NCBI GenBank assembly: GCA_029721435.1
Contig: CM056576.1
Coordinates: forward strand, 63,197,876-63,261,875
Length of the DNA stretch: 64,000 nucleotides
Direction of reading: 5' to 3'
From: Gymnothorax reevesii
Taxonomy: Eukaryota > Chordata > Actinopteri > Anguilliformes > Muraenidae
Below are positions 1 to 11,659 of this stretch, piece after piece (the first letter of the stretch is position 1; each line of letters begins with the position of its first letter). The translations under genes and the position numbers were made by a program. The notes under the pieces were generated by a model. The model saw nothing but the letters and a program-made list of their open reading frames with translations. It did no database searches and was not told where the DNA came from.

Positions 1-1080
1 TGATACTAATTTGATTTCAACTCACAGCCATGTAGATTCTTTAATCAGTGAAGCTAATTCTAGTATTATAAAATTTTCTGATAGGTTCCAGATAAATAAG
101 TTAACATTAAATGTAAAAAAAAAAAAGCATTATATTTACATGAAAAAATAAAGAATATTGTAAAGCCAAGATCACTATTGGGGATTATGATATAACCCAG
201 GTTTCTTTTACCAAATTTTTAGGGGTATTCATTGATGAGAGGTTGTCATGGTCTGAGCATATTAAGCTTGTCAGTAACAAAGTGATGAAATCTATTGGTA
301 TCATCAGAAAGATTTGTGGTTTTATATCTCGGAAAGCTCAAAACATACTGCATTATAGTTTAATTTATCCACATCTCAGTCATTACAATATTGTTTGGGC
401 CAGCACTTATTCTACTAATTTGCAGAATTTATTAATCACACAAAAGAAATTTTTTTAGATTAGCCACCTTTTCTAATTACTTGTCTCCATCTGCTTCTCT
501 ATGTAAGAAATTTCATTAATCGTCCGTTTATGATATTAATATACTTCAATCATACATATTTATTTATAAATATATTCATTTTTCCCATTTTATGCCAAAA
601 TCATTCCATGAATTCTTCAGAGTTAACTCTCAGGTCCATTCTTACAGCACAAGACACACTGATAAACTTCATCCTCCTTTTTGCCGCACTACAAAAATGA
701 TCTTTATCCCTCAAAAATTTTAAGTTAAGACTGAAAGCTTACCTGATAAATCAAGACTCCCAAAACTTTTTCAATATGGTTGTAATTGGATCATTGTCTC
801 GTATACAAGCTCATCCTCTTAGATACAATTATTTTACATTTATACATATCCATGATTTTATTCTGACTTTTTTGTGTGTGCTATTTTATGGCACTTGTAT
901 TACTGCTTTTTTGTTATTAGTTGTTGCTTTTTCTCGTTGTTGTTGATTTATTTTTGAATTTTTGTATATTCTTTGGGGAGGTGCTTTCTATAAGCCCAAT
1001 AGGGTTTTTAACCTCTCCTGCACTTATGATTCTTGTTTTATTTCTGTTTTTTTCTTTTTTTGGTGCAAATAAATAAATGA
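1..1080 (+). mobile_element. LINE 3' fragment with reverse-transcriptase remnant
   Basis: This is the 3' part of a non-LTR retrotransposon cut by the left edge of the window. The first bases read as DTNLIS, which normally follows the FADD catalytic box of the reverse transcriptase, so the active site lies just outside. Downstream are the conserved stretches GVFIDERLSW (about 222-251) and HYSLIYPHLSHYNIVW (353-400), then a degraded C-terminal tail. The longest clean frame is 243-458. Several stops and an A-run at 114-126 break the frame, so it is inactive. A 3' untranslated stretch ends in an AAATAAATAAATG-type simple tail at about 1066-1089, as usual for LINE insertions. It resembles the LINE at 2690-4355 but is too diverged to call the same copy. 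Jockey/L2/CR1 assemblage; the exact family is not determined. Confidence 0.75.
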
Positions 1081-2689
1081 AATAAATAACAGCTGAAAGC
1101 AATGTGTGAACTGGATGCAATTTATTGTCAAAACTTTCCAAACCTGCCAATAATTTTTTATCATTCTCTAGCTACACTAGATAAAAATAATCTGTTCAGA
1201 GCATTAATATTTTCGAAAATAAACTGAGGCAATACTGTTTTTTCTTTTTTTAGGGGAGAGCCTCCTTGATTGAAACGCGTCACAATTGTAGCGTGCACGT
1301 TTTCTCTTCATTGGTCAATGCGGTTGTGATGTCATCACGTCAGCATGTGACGAGTACCGTAATACACTTGCCCGGGAAGTTGCAAGTCTTTTCATCCATG
1401 CTGCAGGGAGATATTGCCAGAGAAGCTGGTTTTCCACAAAGTAAGTATAAATTCACTCCCGCAGTATTTTTTGACTACAGTTTTTTTTCTTAAATGTTTC
1501 AGAGCTAAAATCCACTTGGGTGTCTGTATGTATATGTTCGTTACTAGTTTGCATTGTTTTAACACATTATGATTGTTAGAGCCGTTCAGTAAACAACGCC
1601 AAATGAACGGTGCTGCAAGCGGCGCAATTGTGACACGTTACATTTGAGGCAACGGCAGACATTTGCAAGCACAGCTTGAATAATTTTGCTCTTTGTTTGC
1701 TTTTTTGTTTGTTTTACAGAATGTCCCCACAAAAATGCAAATTTTAAAAAATGCACTAGATGCTGAAAGGCACATGTTATAATGTTCTTTGCACTGAGAT
1801 GTAGGCTTAGTCCTACCTTGAAAGCTAACCTAATTGGTTCTGTCTGTTTGTGAATGTCATTGTAGCCTATTTTGAATTTTTGTAATAAAACTTTAAAATA
1901 CAAATAGACTGTAAAAAAAAAAAAAAAAGCGATTTAGGGTGTTGCTACATAATTGACCCTGCAGGGGTACCAGTACAGGTATGAATGGGACTTTTACAAA
2001 ACTCATGTGTCATATTTGCCAATATTCTGTGTTCAGTCAGCTGTCATTCAATCATAGTCTAAATCAAATTAGGGTTGTATAACAGTTTTCCAACTCCATC
2101 AGTCAAAAACTTTGTATGCACAAATGTATTTTCTGATCAAGGAACTCATACAAACGCTCCAACTGGTACATCTGGTAAGTTTTAATAATATACAATATTT
2201 TTGATTGGACATTCTTATCACATTATTGGTGTTAAAGAAACGTTAAACAGTTGCCTGAATATACTTGATTTGACATGAAAAAGATTAGTTTAATGCTACT
2301 TTTTAGCAGTGTAACAATTGTAACTCCTGCAGTTACAATTAAGACTCAAATGCGCTTCAGTTGTAACATTGGACAGAGTCCGCTTTCAGTCATATTACTC
2401 AAGACCTGTTTTATCAATTGAAAAATGGTTTATGGTAGCAGGCATGTGTTGGTGCTTTGCCTGAAAATATTACATAAATAGGTAAAACGATCTCTTAGTA
2501 ATTGTGTGAAAAGTGAAAAACGTTACAATTGTGGCGGCTCTCTGCTACTTTATATTCATCGGGTTTTGTTGGGTGTTACTTGCTAGTTAATTAACTCGGG
2601 TCAGTGTCCATAGTGATTGTTGTTACAACCAAGTTTATAAATAATATATAATACAAGCAAAAAACCTCTTGTTTTTATTTATTTTTTTT
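1081..2689. other. Unassigned intergenic stretch with CAATTGT motifs
   Basis: No coding region is supported here. The stretch contains four occurrences of a palindromic CAATTGT core in similar contexts (1278-1293, 1621-1636, 2311-2322, 2521-2536). There is a good consensus splice donor (CAAAGTAAGT, about 1437-1446) and a short A-run at 1914-1928. The frames at 1266-1493 and 1586-1903 (minus) have no recognisable domain. It may be host DNA or an old unidentified repeat. Confidence 0.4.
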
Positions 2690-2694
2690 AATTA

Positions 2695-3859
2695 ATGGAG
2701 CTTGTAGAGGAAATAGCAGAGTGTATAGAGAGAAAAAAATATGCAGTAGGAACATTCATTGACCTAAAAAAAGCTTTTGACACAATAGATCATGAGATAC
2801 TACTTAAAAAGATGGACAGGTTTGGTGTCAGAGGGGTTGCTCTTGAGTGGCTGAAAAGCTGTATTAGTTACAGGCAGCAATTTGTTCTGATGGGTCAACA
2901 CAAGTCACAATGCTTAAACATTAGCTGTGGGGTCCCAAAGGGGTCAGTATTGGGACCTAAACTGTTCATTTTATACATAAATGACATCTGTAAAGTATCT
3001 GACATACTGAAACTAGTTGTCTTTGCGGATGACACAAACATTCTGTGTTCATTGGATGACCTGCAGCAGCTTTTAGAAGTGGCAAAGAAAGAAATGGTCA
3101 AGTTAAAATGTTGGTTTGACACAAATAAGTTATCACTCAATTTGAAAAAAAACCAACTTTATGGTATTTGGTAATCGTAATATAGACACTGATCTCCAAC
3201 TGGAAATTGAAAATGTAAAAATTGAAAGAGTATATGTATACAAGTTTCTAGGGGTTTTAATAGATCACAAACTCAGCTGGAAACCCCATATACAGTATTT
3301 GTGTTCAAAGATAGCAAGAAGCATTGGTATACTGGGCAAGACTTGATACATCCTGAACCAGAAAACTCTATATAATTTGTATTGCACGCTCATAGTACCG
3401 TATCTATCATATTGTGTTGAAGTTTGGGGGAATACTTGTAAAAGCAATTTACAAAAGATATACACACTGCAAAAAAGAGCTATACGGATAGTGCATCATG
3501 TTAGATATTTAGATCACATAATCAGTTTGTTCGTAAAGAGCCAAACATTGAAGTTCAGGGACTTAGTCAAATACAAAACTGCACAAATTATGTTCCTGGC
3601 AATAAAAAACAAATTATTAAGAAACATTCAAAAAATGTTCATGGCCAGAGAAGGTGGTTATAACTTTAGAGGGATATTAGCTTTAAAACATCCTACTGTT
3701 CGCATGACTCTTAAAAGCATGTGCATTTCAGTTTGTGGGGTATCACTCTGGAATGGCCTGGATGTGAATATAAAGTTAAGTAATAACATTTGTCAATTCA
3801 AATTTAGATATAAAAAAGCATTTATGTATACATATCAGAGAGAGGAGCTTGAGCAGTAA
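2695..3859 (+). pseudogene. LINE reverse transcriptase, broken
   Basis: The reverse transcriptase of a LINE copies element RNA into DNA at the nicked target. Visible motifs in order are the FIDLKKAFDTIDH box (2758-2796), GVPKGSVLGPKLF (about 2929-2970), the catalytic FADD (3022-3033), the FLGVLIDHKLSW block (about 3245-3280) and a C-terminal region with LYCTLIVPYLSYCVEVWG (about 3377-3430). Two lesions are visible. A frame slip occurs at an A-rich run near 3146-3153, and a TGA at 3344-3346 sits where related elements have an arginine, consistent with CGA to TGA decay. The N-terminal RT and the endonuclease are missing. The catalytic aspartates survive, so it is a fairly young dead copy. Confidence 0.85.
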
Positions 3860-3869
3860 TGTGACGTGG

Positions 3870-4120
3870 TTTGGATGATGGTGTGTATGTATGCATGTAC
3901 AGTATATAAGTGTGTGTATATGGGTATGTGTATATGTATATAGGTGTGAATGTATGTATGTATGTATAAATATGTATATGTTTATGTGTATATATATGTA
4001 TGTATATGTATGTGTATATATGTATATGTATGTATATGTATAGATAGTTAGATATATAGATAGATATATATTTACGTATGTTAATTAATGTATGTGTGTG
4101 TACGTATATGAATGCATATA
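3870..4120. repeat. TG/TA-rich imperfect microsatellite
   Basis: A run of TGTA, TATG and TGTG units with interruptions, lying in the 3' untranslated region of the LINE at 2690-4355. It is probably simple-sequence expansion after insertion. No coding content. Confidence 0.85.
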
Positions 4121-4355
4121 TAAGAAACTGTACCTTTATTTTTTATTATTTTTTGCATTGTTTTTTCTTTAATTAGAACATGTAAAATATGGTAAGGGAG
4201 GGGCTGGGCTTGATAAGTTTTTTACTTCTCCCTGTCCCTTCCGGAACAGTTATTGAACTATGGAAATAGTCTTTGACTATTTACCTTTTTTTTGTTATAA
4301 AAATGTTTTCTGTTTTATGTTCGAGACAAATAAATAAATCAAATCAAATCAAATA

Positions 4356-5647
4356 TGCGCAGCTTTCCGCCAGTACCTGGGGCGTTTGGGTTTAAGAGGT
4401 TAAATTAACATGCAATAAACCAGTACCATGTGTCCTCATGAGGTGAGAATGGAGAATTTTTTCCCTCTGCTTGTAACCAGACTTCTTTGCACAAACTTAC
4501 CTCAAAACCACCAATGGGCTATTCTTCATAATATGAGAGAAATGAGAGTGCAATCAAAACAATGACATACCTTTGATTATTTCAGTAATTTTTTGGCAAA
4601 ATTCAAGATATGCTAAAGTGAGAAGCTGGAGAATGTGGTGATGTCTCGTACATCTAGAGTCTCTTGTTCTTATTGTTTGTGTTTACAAAGCAAAAATAAT
4701 ATACGCAGTGTATTGCAAGGAATGAGAATGCGTAATGGCGGCTTCCATGTTGAAGACGATTCCCGCAGAAGTATTGTTTTTTTATGTTATTTCAGACAAA
4801 TACTTTTTGCGAAACTTTTCTTTGCTTGTGGTTGAAAATACTTGACTGAGATGGAGTCCAGTTTTGATGGCAATCCGTCTGTAGACAGAGGACTAGCAGC
4901 TATAGATCAAATCCACCAGACCTTCTCAAAAAAGTGTGGCTCGTGAAAGACTTGCCAATGTAAAACAAAAGTCGACCAATTAAACAAAGCAGCGCACACA
5001 TTCTGAGAAACGAGATAAGGCTAAAAATTAGTTGGTTGTCATTCTCCCCTGCCCACCCCAGAAAAAGCCTCCCATCTCAGATTTAAAAAAAAAAAAAAAA
5101 AATCTATCTAGCACCAAAAAGAAAGTGAGAAAAATGCTCAGAATCCCTGTCCATGCAGCAGATAATGTGTTCAATTTTTCAATCACGAAGGCACTCATGG
5201 AAGATTTCATTTTTTTATGTGAATACATATATATACTTGTGGATTTGTTGCACTATTTGGATTTCAAACACTTAGCTATTATAATAGCTCATCAACTAAA
5301 ATATTTTCAGGAGTGAGCAAAGGATTTTTATCTAAGTGTGAAGGATACTAACCAACTAATTTACGAACATGGCCTAAATTTAAATACATAGCACATTTGC
5401 ATGCTCCACACAAATCTAAAGCCTGCGGAGATAAAAAAAAAAAAAGAAGAAAAAAAAAAAGCTTCCATTTTGAGAACTAGATAACTCGGTCGCCACAGGG
5501 ACAGAGTCGTGTATCTCCCAGATCCCCATGAGAGATCATGTGCAAATTTTTACAGCTGCAATGTCACCGTTTTTACTGTTGCTATGACGTTAATATATAT
5601 CCCTGTAATATGTATCCCTGTCTTAGTTATATGTTTATACATTCATT
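4356..5647. other. Unassigned stretch left of the array
   Basis: No gene or known element is recognised. A-runs occur at about 5082-5101 and 5431-5460. The short frames at 4635-4835 and 5032-5316 have no conserved domain and low-complexity lysine stretches. The last bases before the array read CATTCATT, and no clear target duplication matches the right flank at 36564. Confidence 0.4.
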
Positions 5648-5766
5648 AGGGCCCGAGCACCGACCGGTGCCAGGGCCCGGAACGGGTCCTGGCACCGAAG
5701 GTGCGAGGAACCTATTGTTTTTGATGGGATTTTTATTCTTCTTCTTCTTCTTCTTCTTCTTCTTCT
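5648..5766 (+). repeat. GC-rich multi-hairpin head plus (TTC)n, reference copy
   Basis: Three perfect or near-perfect hairpins follow each other: GCACCG-AC-CGGTGC, CCAGGGCCCG-GAA-CGGGTCCTGG (one G-T pair), and GCACC-GAA-GGTGC. They are followed by a constant AACCTATTGTTTTTGATGGG block and the TTC tract. Other copies start at 8898, 11660, 14354, 24065, 30268 and 32953. Short forms, which keep only the first hairpin, start at about 8991, 18819 and 24156. The short form is what recombination between the repeated GGTGC words would give. Confidence 0.85.
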
Positions 5767-8700
5767 TTTTATTCTGCTGCGAGAACGCATTTTTGAGGGG
5801 TTTGCCATGCACGAAAACTCACAAAAATTTGCCCACACGTCAGTCGTGGTGAAAATTGCAAAGTATTACTATTTTTGTGCTTAGACATGCCTAGGTGGCT
5901 CTATAGCGCCACCAAACAGGCGGCCATTTTGGAACGCACTTGCTCGGATTCTCACGAAATTCGATTGGGCCATAGCAGTCATGATAAATTTTTTTGGTAA
6001 TTTTTTTGAAATTTTTTTGCCGCACAGGAAGTGAGCTATGAGCCATTTCCTGCGTTTTTTCAGATTTTACAAACACATTTTTGAGGGCCTTATCATCCTC
6101 GAAAACTCACCAAACTTGGCTCATAGACTAAAAATATTAAATTCTTTGATTCGATGTCTCATTTGGCACTAAGTGTGACATGGTGGCTCTATAGCGCCCC
6201 CTAATACATAATTGCATTTTTGAGGGCCTCAGCATGCTCGAAAACTCACGTAACTTTGCAACAATATTAAGCCGATCATACCTTTCACTAGGCTATGAGG
6301 TTTACAGATGGATGTTGCAAGATTGCATTACAGCACCACCTAGAATATTTCAATTAAGCAGCCCTCGCAGGGTGTTTAACATACATGTACAAAATTCGGT
6401 GGATATGTGTACTATGCCAAGACCTAAAAAAAAGTCTCTTGGTGCCCTGACCTAGACACAACAGGAATTCCGCCATTTTTAATTGAATTTGCAACTTTTT
6501 TTTATTTTTTGTCATTCACAGGCGTCGTACTTTAACGAACTCCTCCTAGAGATTTTATCCGATCAACTAAAAATTTGGCACAGGCCATCTAAAGACATTC
6601 TCCATGTTAAATTGCGAAGCTTTATTGGATTCATTGAAAATTGTGTCCGTGGCGTTGCGGCGAATTTCGATGTTCCGCCATGAAAATGGAAGTTGCTTTT
6701 ATGAGCACATGCATTGTGAAATTTGCGTGAAACTTTACAGGCTTAATAGTAGTCTACTTCCAAATATAAATATATGTTGATATTGGATTGGGTGTGGTCA
6801 GGTGTCTCCACAGCGCCCTCTTCACACGACCATGTTGATATAAAAGTGCTTGAATGTTCATGAAATTTGGTCTGATCATTGCATTGGTTTTTTTGGGCTA
6901 TAACTATTTTTTTGAAATTTTTCGGCCAAACAGGAAGTGCGCTATGAGCCATTTCCTGCGTTATTCCAAATTTTACGAACACACATTTGAAGGCTTTAGC
7001 ATACTTGAAAACTTGTAAAACTTTGCAAAAATTATATTTGTCCAATTGTCTTCAATTTGAGACAATAATTGTCAGTAAATGAGGCATTATGGCTCTATAG
7101 CGCCCCCAATCAGATTTTTCAAATAATTGCCTTTTTGAGGGTCTCAGCATGCTCAAAAACTCACAAAATTTTGTACAATTCTAAAGACCATCATTCCTAT
7201 TACACTGATAAAAATTTACATATTGGCGTGGCAAAAATGGCATTATAGCGCCCCCTGGAAAATTTCAAAAAAGTAGCCCTCGCACCGTGGTTGACCTGCA
7301 TGTATGAACTTCGGTGGACTTGTGGAATATCCTGAGACCTAAAACAAAGTCCCTTGGTGCCATGACCTAGACCCAACAGGAAGTCCGCCATTTTTAATTG
7401 AAATTGCAACTTTTTTTGATTTTTTGCCATTAACAGGCGTCGTTTGATCATTGCATTTGTCATGCCAGGTTATGGTAATTTTTTTGGAATTTTTTGGCCA
7501 AACAGGAAGTGAGCTATGAGCCATTTCCTGCGTTTCTCCAAATTTTATTAACACATATTTGGAAGCCTAAGAATACTCGAAATCTTGCAAAAAGTTGCAC
7601 AAATTATAATTGTCTTATTATATTCAATCTTCTACATCAATTTGCACTAAATTTGGCACCATGGCTCTATAGCGCCCCCAATCAGATTTTAAAAAGAATT
7701 GCTCTTTTGAGGGTCTCAGCATGTTCAAAAACTCACAAAATTTTGTAACTGTATAAAAATCATCATTTGTATTACTCTGATAAAAAGCTTATATATAGGC
7801 TTGGCAAAATTGTCATAATAGCGCCCCCTGGATAATTTCAAATAAGCAGCCCTCGCAGCCCGGTAAACCCACATGTATGAAATTCGGTAGACATGTGGAA
7901 TATGCCGAGACCTACAAAAAAGTCACTTGGTGCCCTGACCTAGACTCAACAGGAAGGCTGCCATTTTTATTTGAAATTGCAATTTTTTTTTTTTTTTTTT
8001 TGCCATTCACAGGTGTCGTACTTTAACAAACTCCTCCTAGAGATTTTATCCGATCAACTTAAAATTTGGCATCTAATATCTAAAAAGCTTGCTGACGTTA
8101 AATTGCGAAGCTTTTTTGATTTCATCGAACGATGCATCCGTGGCGTCACGGCGAATTTTGATGTCCTGCCATGAAACAGGAAGTTACTTTCACTTCCACA
8201 TACTTTGTGGGATTTGCCTGAAACTTTCCAACCTTGATAAAATTGTCCGCCCAAGTTCAGATATATGCTAATTTTAGATAGTGAGGTGCCAGGTGGCTCC
8301 ACAGCGCCCGCTAGATATGGCCATGTTCAGACAAAAGTGCTTGAATGTTCATGAAATTTGGTGTGATCATTGCGATAGTCATTCCCCGCAATTGTTAATT
8401 TTTTGAAACTTTTTTGCCAAACAGGAAGTGAGCTGTGAGCTATTTCTTGCATTTTTCCAAATTTTACGAACACACGTTTTAAGGCCGTAGAATGCTCCAA
8501 AACTTGCAAAACCATGCAAAAATTAGAACTGTCTTATTCTCTTCAATACATCCATCAATTGGCACTAAATGGGGCATAATGGCTCTATAGCGCCCCCAAT
8601 AATATTTATAAAAGAATTGCTCTTTTGAAAGTCTAAACATGCTGGAAAATTTACAAAAATCAACACACTCATGGAGCCCCGTATTACGATAACTGTGTTG

Positions 8701-8860
8701 TAGATTTTGCGCACAGGCAAGTCAAAATGGAATCAAAGCGCCCTCCAGAAAATTTTTGCATCAGGAAACCACATTGTACGCGGTCCAGCTGTGTCCAATG
8801 GCTCTGAATGGACACCTGCTGCCATCAAGATCTTGCTGCCACCCCAACGTGCACAAAGGG

Positions 8861-8897
8861 GGCGAGGGCCCTTTCAACGCTGCTTGCAGCTTTAATT
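8861..8897 (+). repeat. Unit tail with terminal hairpin, reference copy
   Basis: All ten units end with GAGGGCCCTTTCAAC, then the hairpin GCTGC-TT-GCAGC, then TTTAATT. The reverse complement of the tail contains AGGGCCCTCGC, which resembles the head start AGGGCCCGAGC, so head and tail carry short subterminal inverted repeats. A hairpin close to the 3' end plus subterminal inverted repeats recalls Helitron/Helentron-type ends. The terminal bases do not fit the classic CTRR, so this is only a resemblance. Confidence 0.7.
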
Positions 8898-11659
8898 AGG
8901 GCCCGAGCACCGACCGGTGCCAGGGCCCGGAACGGGTCCTGGCACCGAAGGTGCGAGGAACCTATTGTTTTTGATGGGATTTTTATTATTAGGGCCCGAG
9001 CACCGACCGGTGCGAGGAACCTATTGTTTTTGATGGGATTTTTATTATTCTTCTTCTTCTTCTTCTTCTTCTTCTTCTTCTTCTTCTTCTTCTTCTTTTT
9101 ATTCTGCTACGAGAACGCATTTTTGAGGGCTTTGCCATGCACGAAAACTCACAAAAATTTGCCGACACATCAGTCGTGGTGAAAATTGCAAAGTATTATT
9201 ATTTTTGTGCTTGGACATGCCCCAGTGGCTCTATAGCGCCACCAAACACGCGGCCATTTTGGAACGCACTTGCTCGGATTCTCACGAAATTCAATAGGGT
9301 CATAGTAGTCATCATAAATTTTTTTGTCAATTTTTTTGAAATTTTTTTGCCTCACAGGAAGTGAGCTATGAGCCATTTCCTGCGTTTTTTCAAATTTTAC
9401 GAACACATTTTTGAGGGCCTTATCATTCTCGAAAACACACCTTACTTGGCTCATAGATTGAAAATATGAAGTTCTTTGATTCAATATCTCATTTGGCACT
9501 CGTTGCGTTATGGTGGCTCTATAGCGCCCCCTAATACATAATTGCATTTTTGAGGGCATCAGCATGCTCGAAAACTCACGAAACTTTGCAATCATATTAA
9601 GCTGGTCATACTTTTTACTAGAAAGTGGGGTTTACGGATGGATATGGCAAAATTGCATTACAGCGCCACCTAGAAAATTTCAATGAAGCAGCCCTCGCAG
9701 TGTGTTTAACCTGCATGTACAAAATTCGGTGGACATGTGTACTATGCCAAGACCTAAAAAAAAGTCTCTTGGTGCCATGACCTAGACTCAACAGGAAGTC
9801 CGCCATTTTTAATTGAATTTGCAATTTTTTTTTATTTTTTGCCATTCACAGGCGTCGTACTTTAACGAACTCCTCCTAGAGATTTTATCCGATCAACTTA
9901 CAATTTCACATATGACTTTTTAAGACCTGGTCGATGTTAAATTGCGAAGCTTTTTTGGATTCATAGAATTTTGTATCCGTGGCGTCGCGGCGAATTTCGA
10001 TGTTCCGCCATGAAACAGGAAGTTGGTTTTACGCGCACTTGCTTTGTAAGATTTGCGCGAAACTTCACAGGCTTGATAAGAGTCTACTTTCAAGTATACC
10101 TATATGTTGATATTAGATTGGGTGTGGTCAGGTGGCTCCACAGCGCCCTCTTGACACGGCCATGTTGAGATAAAAGTGCTTGAATGTTCATGAAATTTGG
10201 AGTGACAATTGCATGTGTTTTTTTGGGCTGTAATTATTTTTTTGAAATTTTTTAACCAAACAGGAAGTGAGCTATGAGCCATTTCCTGCGTTATTCCAAA
10301 TATTACGAACACAGGTTTGGAGGTATTACCATACTCAAAAACTTGCAAAACTTTGCAAAAATTTTATTTGTCTGATTGTCTTCAATTTGAGACAGAATTT
10401 GGCAGTAAATGTGACATAATGGCTCTATAGCGCCCCCAATCAGATTTTTAAAAGAATTGCCCTTTTGAGGGTCTCAGCATGCTCAAAAACTCACAAAATT
10501 TTGTACAACTCTAAAGCCTATCATTCCTATTACAATTATAAAAATTTTTATATAGGCGTGGCAAAAATGGCATTATAGCGCCCCCTGGAAAATTTCAAAT
10601 AAGCAGCCCTTGCATCGTGGTTGATCAGCATGTATGAACTTCTGTGAACAAGTGGAATATCCTGAGACCTAAAAAAAAGTCTCTTGGAGCCATGACGTAG
10701 ACCCAACAGGAAGTTTGCCATTTTTAATTGAAATTTCAACTTTTTTAGATTTTTCGCCATTCGCAGGTGTCGTACTTTAACGAACTCCTCCTAGAGACTT
10801 TATCCAATCAACTCAAAATTTGGCGAATAATATCTTAAGACCTTGCTGATGTTAAATTGCAAAGCTTTTCTGGATTTTTCGAACGATGTCTCCGTGGCAT
10901 TGCGGCGAATTTCGGCGTCCCGCCATGAAACAGGAAGTTGGTATAACTCCCACATACTTTGTGGGATTAGTCTAAAACTTTCCAAACTTGATAAACTTGT
11001 CTTCCCAAGTATAAATATATGCTAATATTAGATCGGAAGTGGCCATGTAGCTCCACAGCGCCCTCTAGATACTACCATGTTAAGATAAAAGTGCTTGAAT
11101 GTTCATAAAATTTGGTGTCATCATTGCATTAGTCATTCCGGGCAATGCTTAATTTTTTGAAATTTTTTGGCCAAACAGGAAGTGCGCTATGAGCTATTTC
11201 CTGCGTTTTTCCAAATTTTACGAATACACGTATTAAAGCCTTAGAATGGTCCAAAACTTGCAAAAACGTGGCAAAAATTATCATTGTCTTATTGCCTTGA
11301 ATTTGATACATCAACTGGGACTAAATGTGGCATAATGGCTCTATAGCGCCCCCAGTCAGATTCTTTAAACAATTGCTTTTTTGGGGCTCGAAGCGTGCTT
11401 AAAAATTTACGAAAATCAACACACACATGATGCCCGGTATTCCAATAACTATGTTGTAGATTTTGCGCACAGGCATAACAAAATGGTATCATCGCGCCAT
11501 CCAGAAGATTTTTGCAATCCCATCAGGAAAACACATTGTACACAGGCTAGCAGTGTCCAATGGCTGTTAATGGACAACTGCACCCATCAAGGTCTTGCTG
11601 CCACCCCACTGTGCACGAGGGGTGCGAGGGCCCTTTCAACGCTGCTTGCAGCTTTAATT
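8898..11659 (+). repeat. Array unit 2 (2.76 kb, doubled head)
   Basis: The head is present twice: a long form at 8898-8990 and a short form at about 8991-9047, then a (TTC)n tract of about 16 repeats (9048-9096). Module junctions lie near 9853 and 10767. One CTCF-like 13-mer occurs at 10576-10588. From the CTGCTACGAG variant after the TTC tract to the unit end it is almost identical to unit 6, displaced by 12,406-12,407 bp. Confidence 0.9.

Larger units (their letters stand above)
2690..4355 (+). mobile_element. 5'-truncated LINE, Jockey/L2-like
   Basis: The element keeps the second half of the reverse transcriptase and a 3' end. Transcription and insertion would have run left to right. The copy starts abruptly inside the RT domain, which is typical of 5' truncation, and ends in a tail of AAATAAATAAATC followed by AATCA repeats (about 4327-4355). 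A long TG/TA-rich microsatellite lies in its 3' region (3870-4120). The coding remnant is annotated separately. Target-site duplications could not be defined with confidence. Confidence 0.8.
5648..8897 (+). repeat. Array unit 1 (3.25 kb, internal deletion)
   Basis: It opens with the long GC-rich head (5648-5706) and a (TTC)n tract at about 5736-5766. Module junctions lie near 6523, 7438 and 8014. The second junction is abnormal: the sequence jumps from the junction motif straight to TTTGATCATTGCATTTGTC, which normally lies about 360 bp further on. This explains why the unit is shorter than other three-junction units. The CTCF-like 13-mer occurs at 7246-7258 and 7819-7831. The last 1.4 kb closely matches unit 3 at an offset of about 5451 bp. 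Confidence 0.9.

Noticed and set aside
5648..5706. GC-rich head as a tRNA or structured RNA gene
   Set aside because: The three hairpins do not form a cloverleaf with tRNA invariant bases, and no A and B boxes are present.
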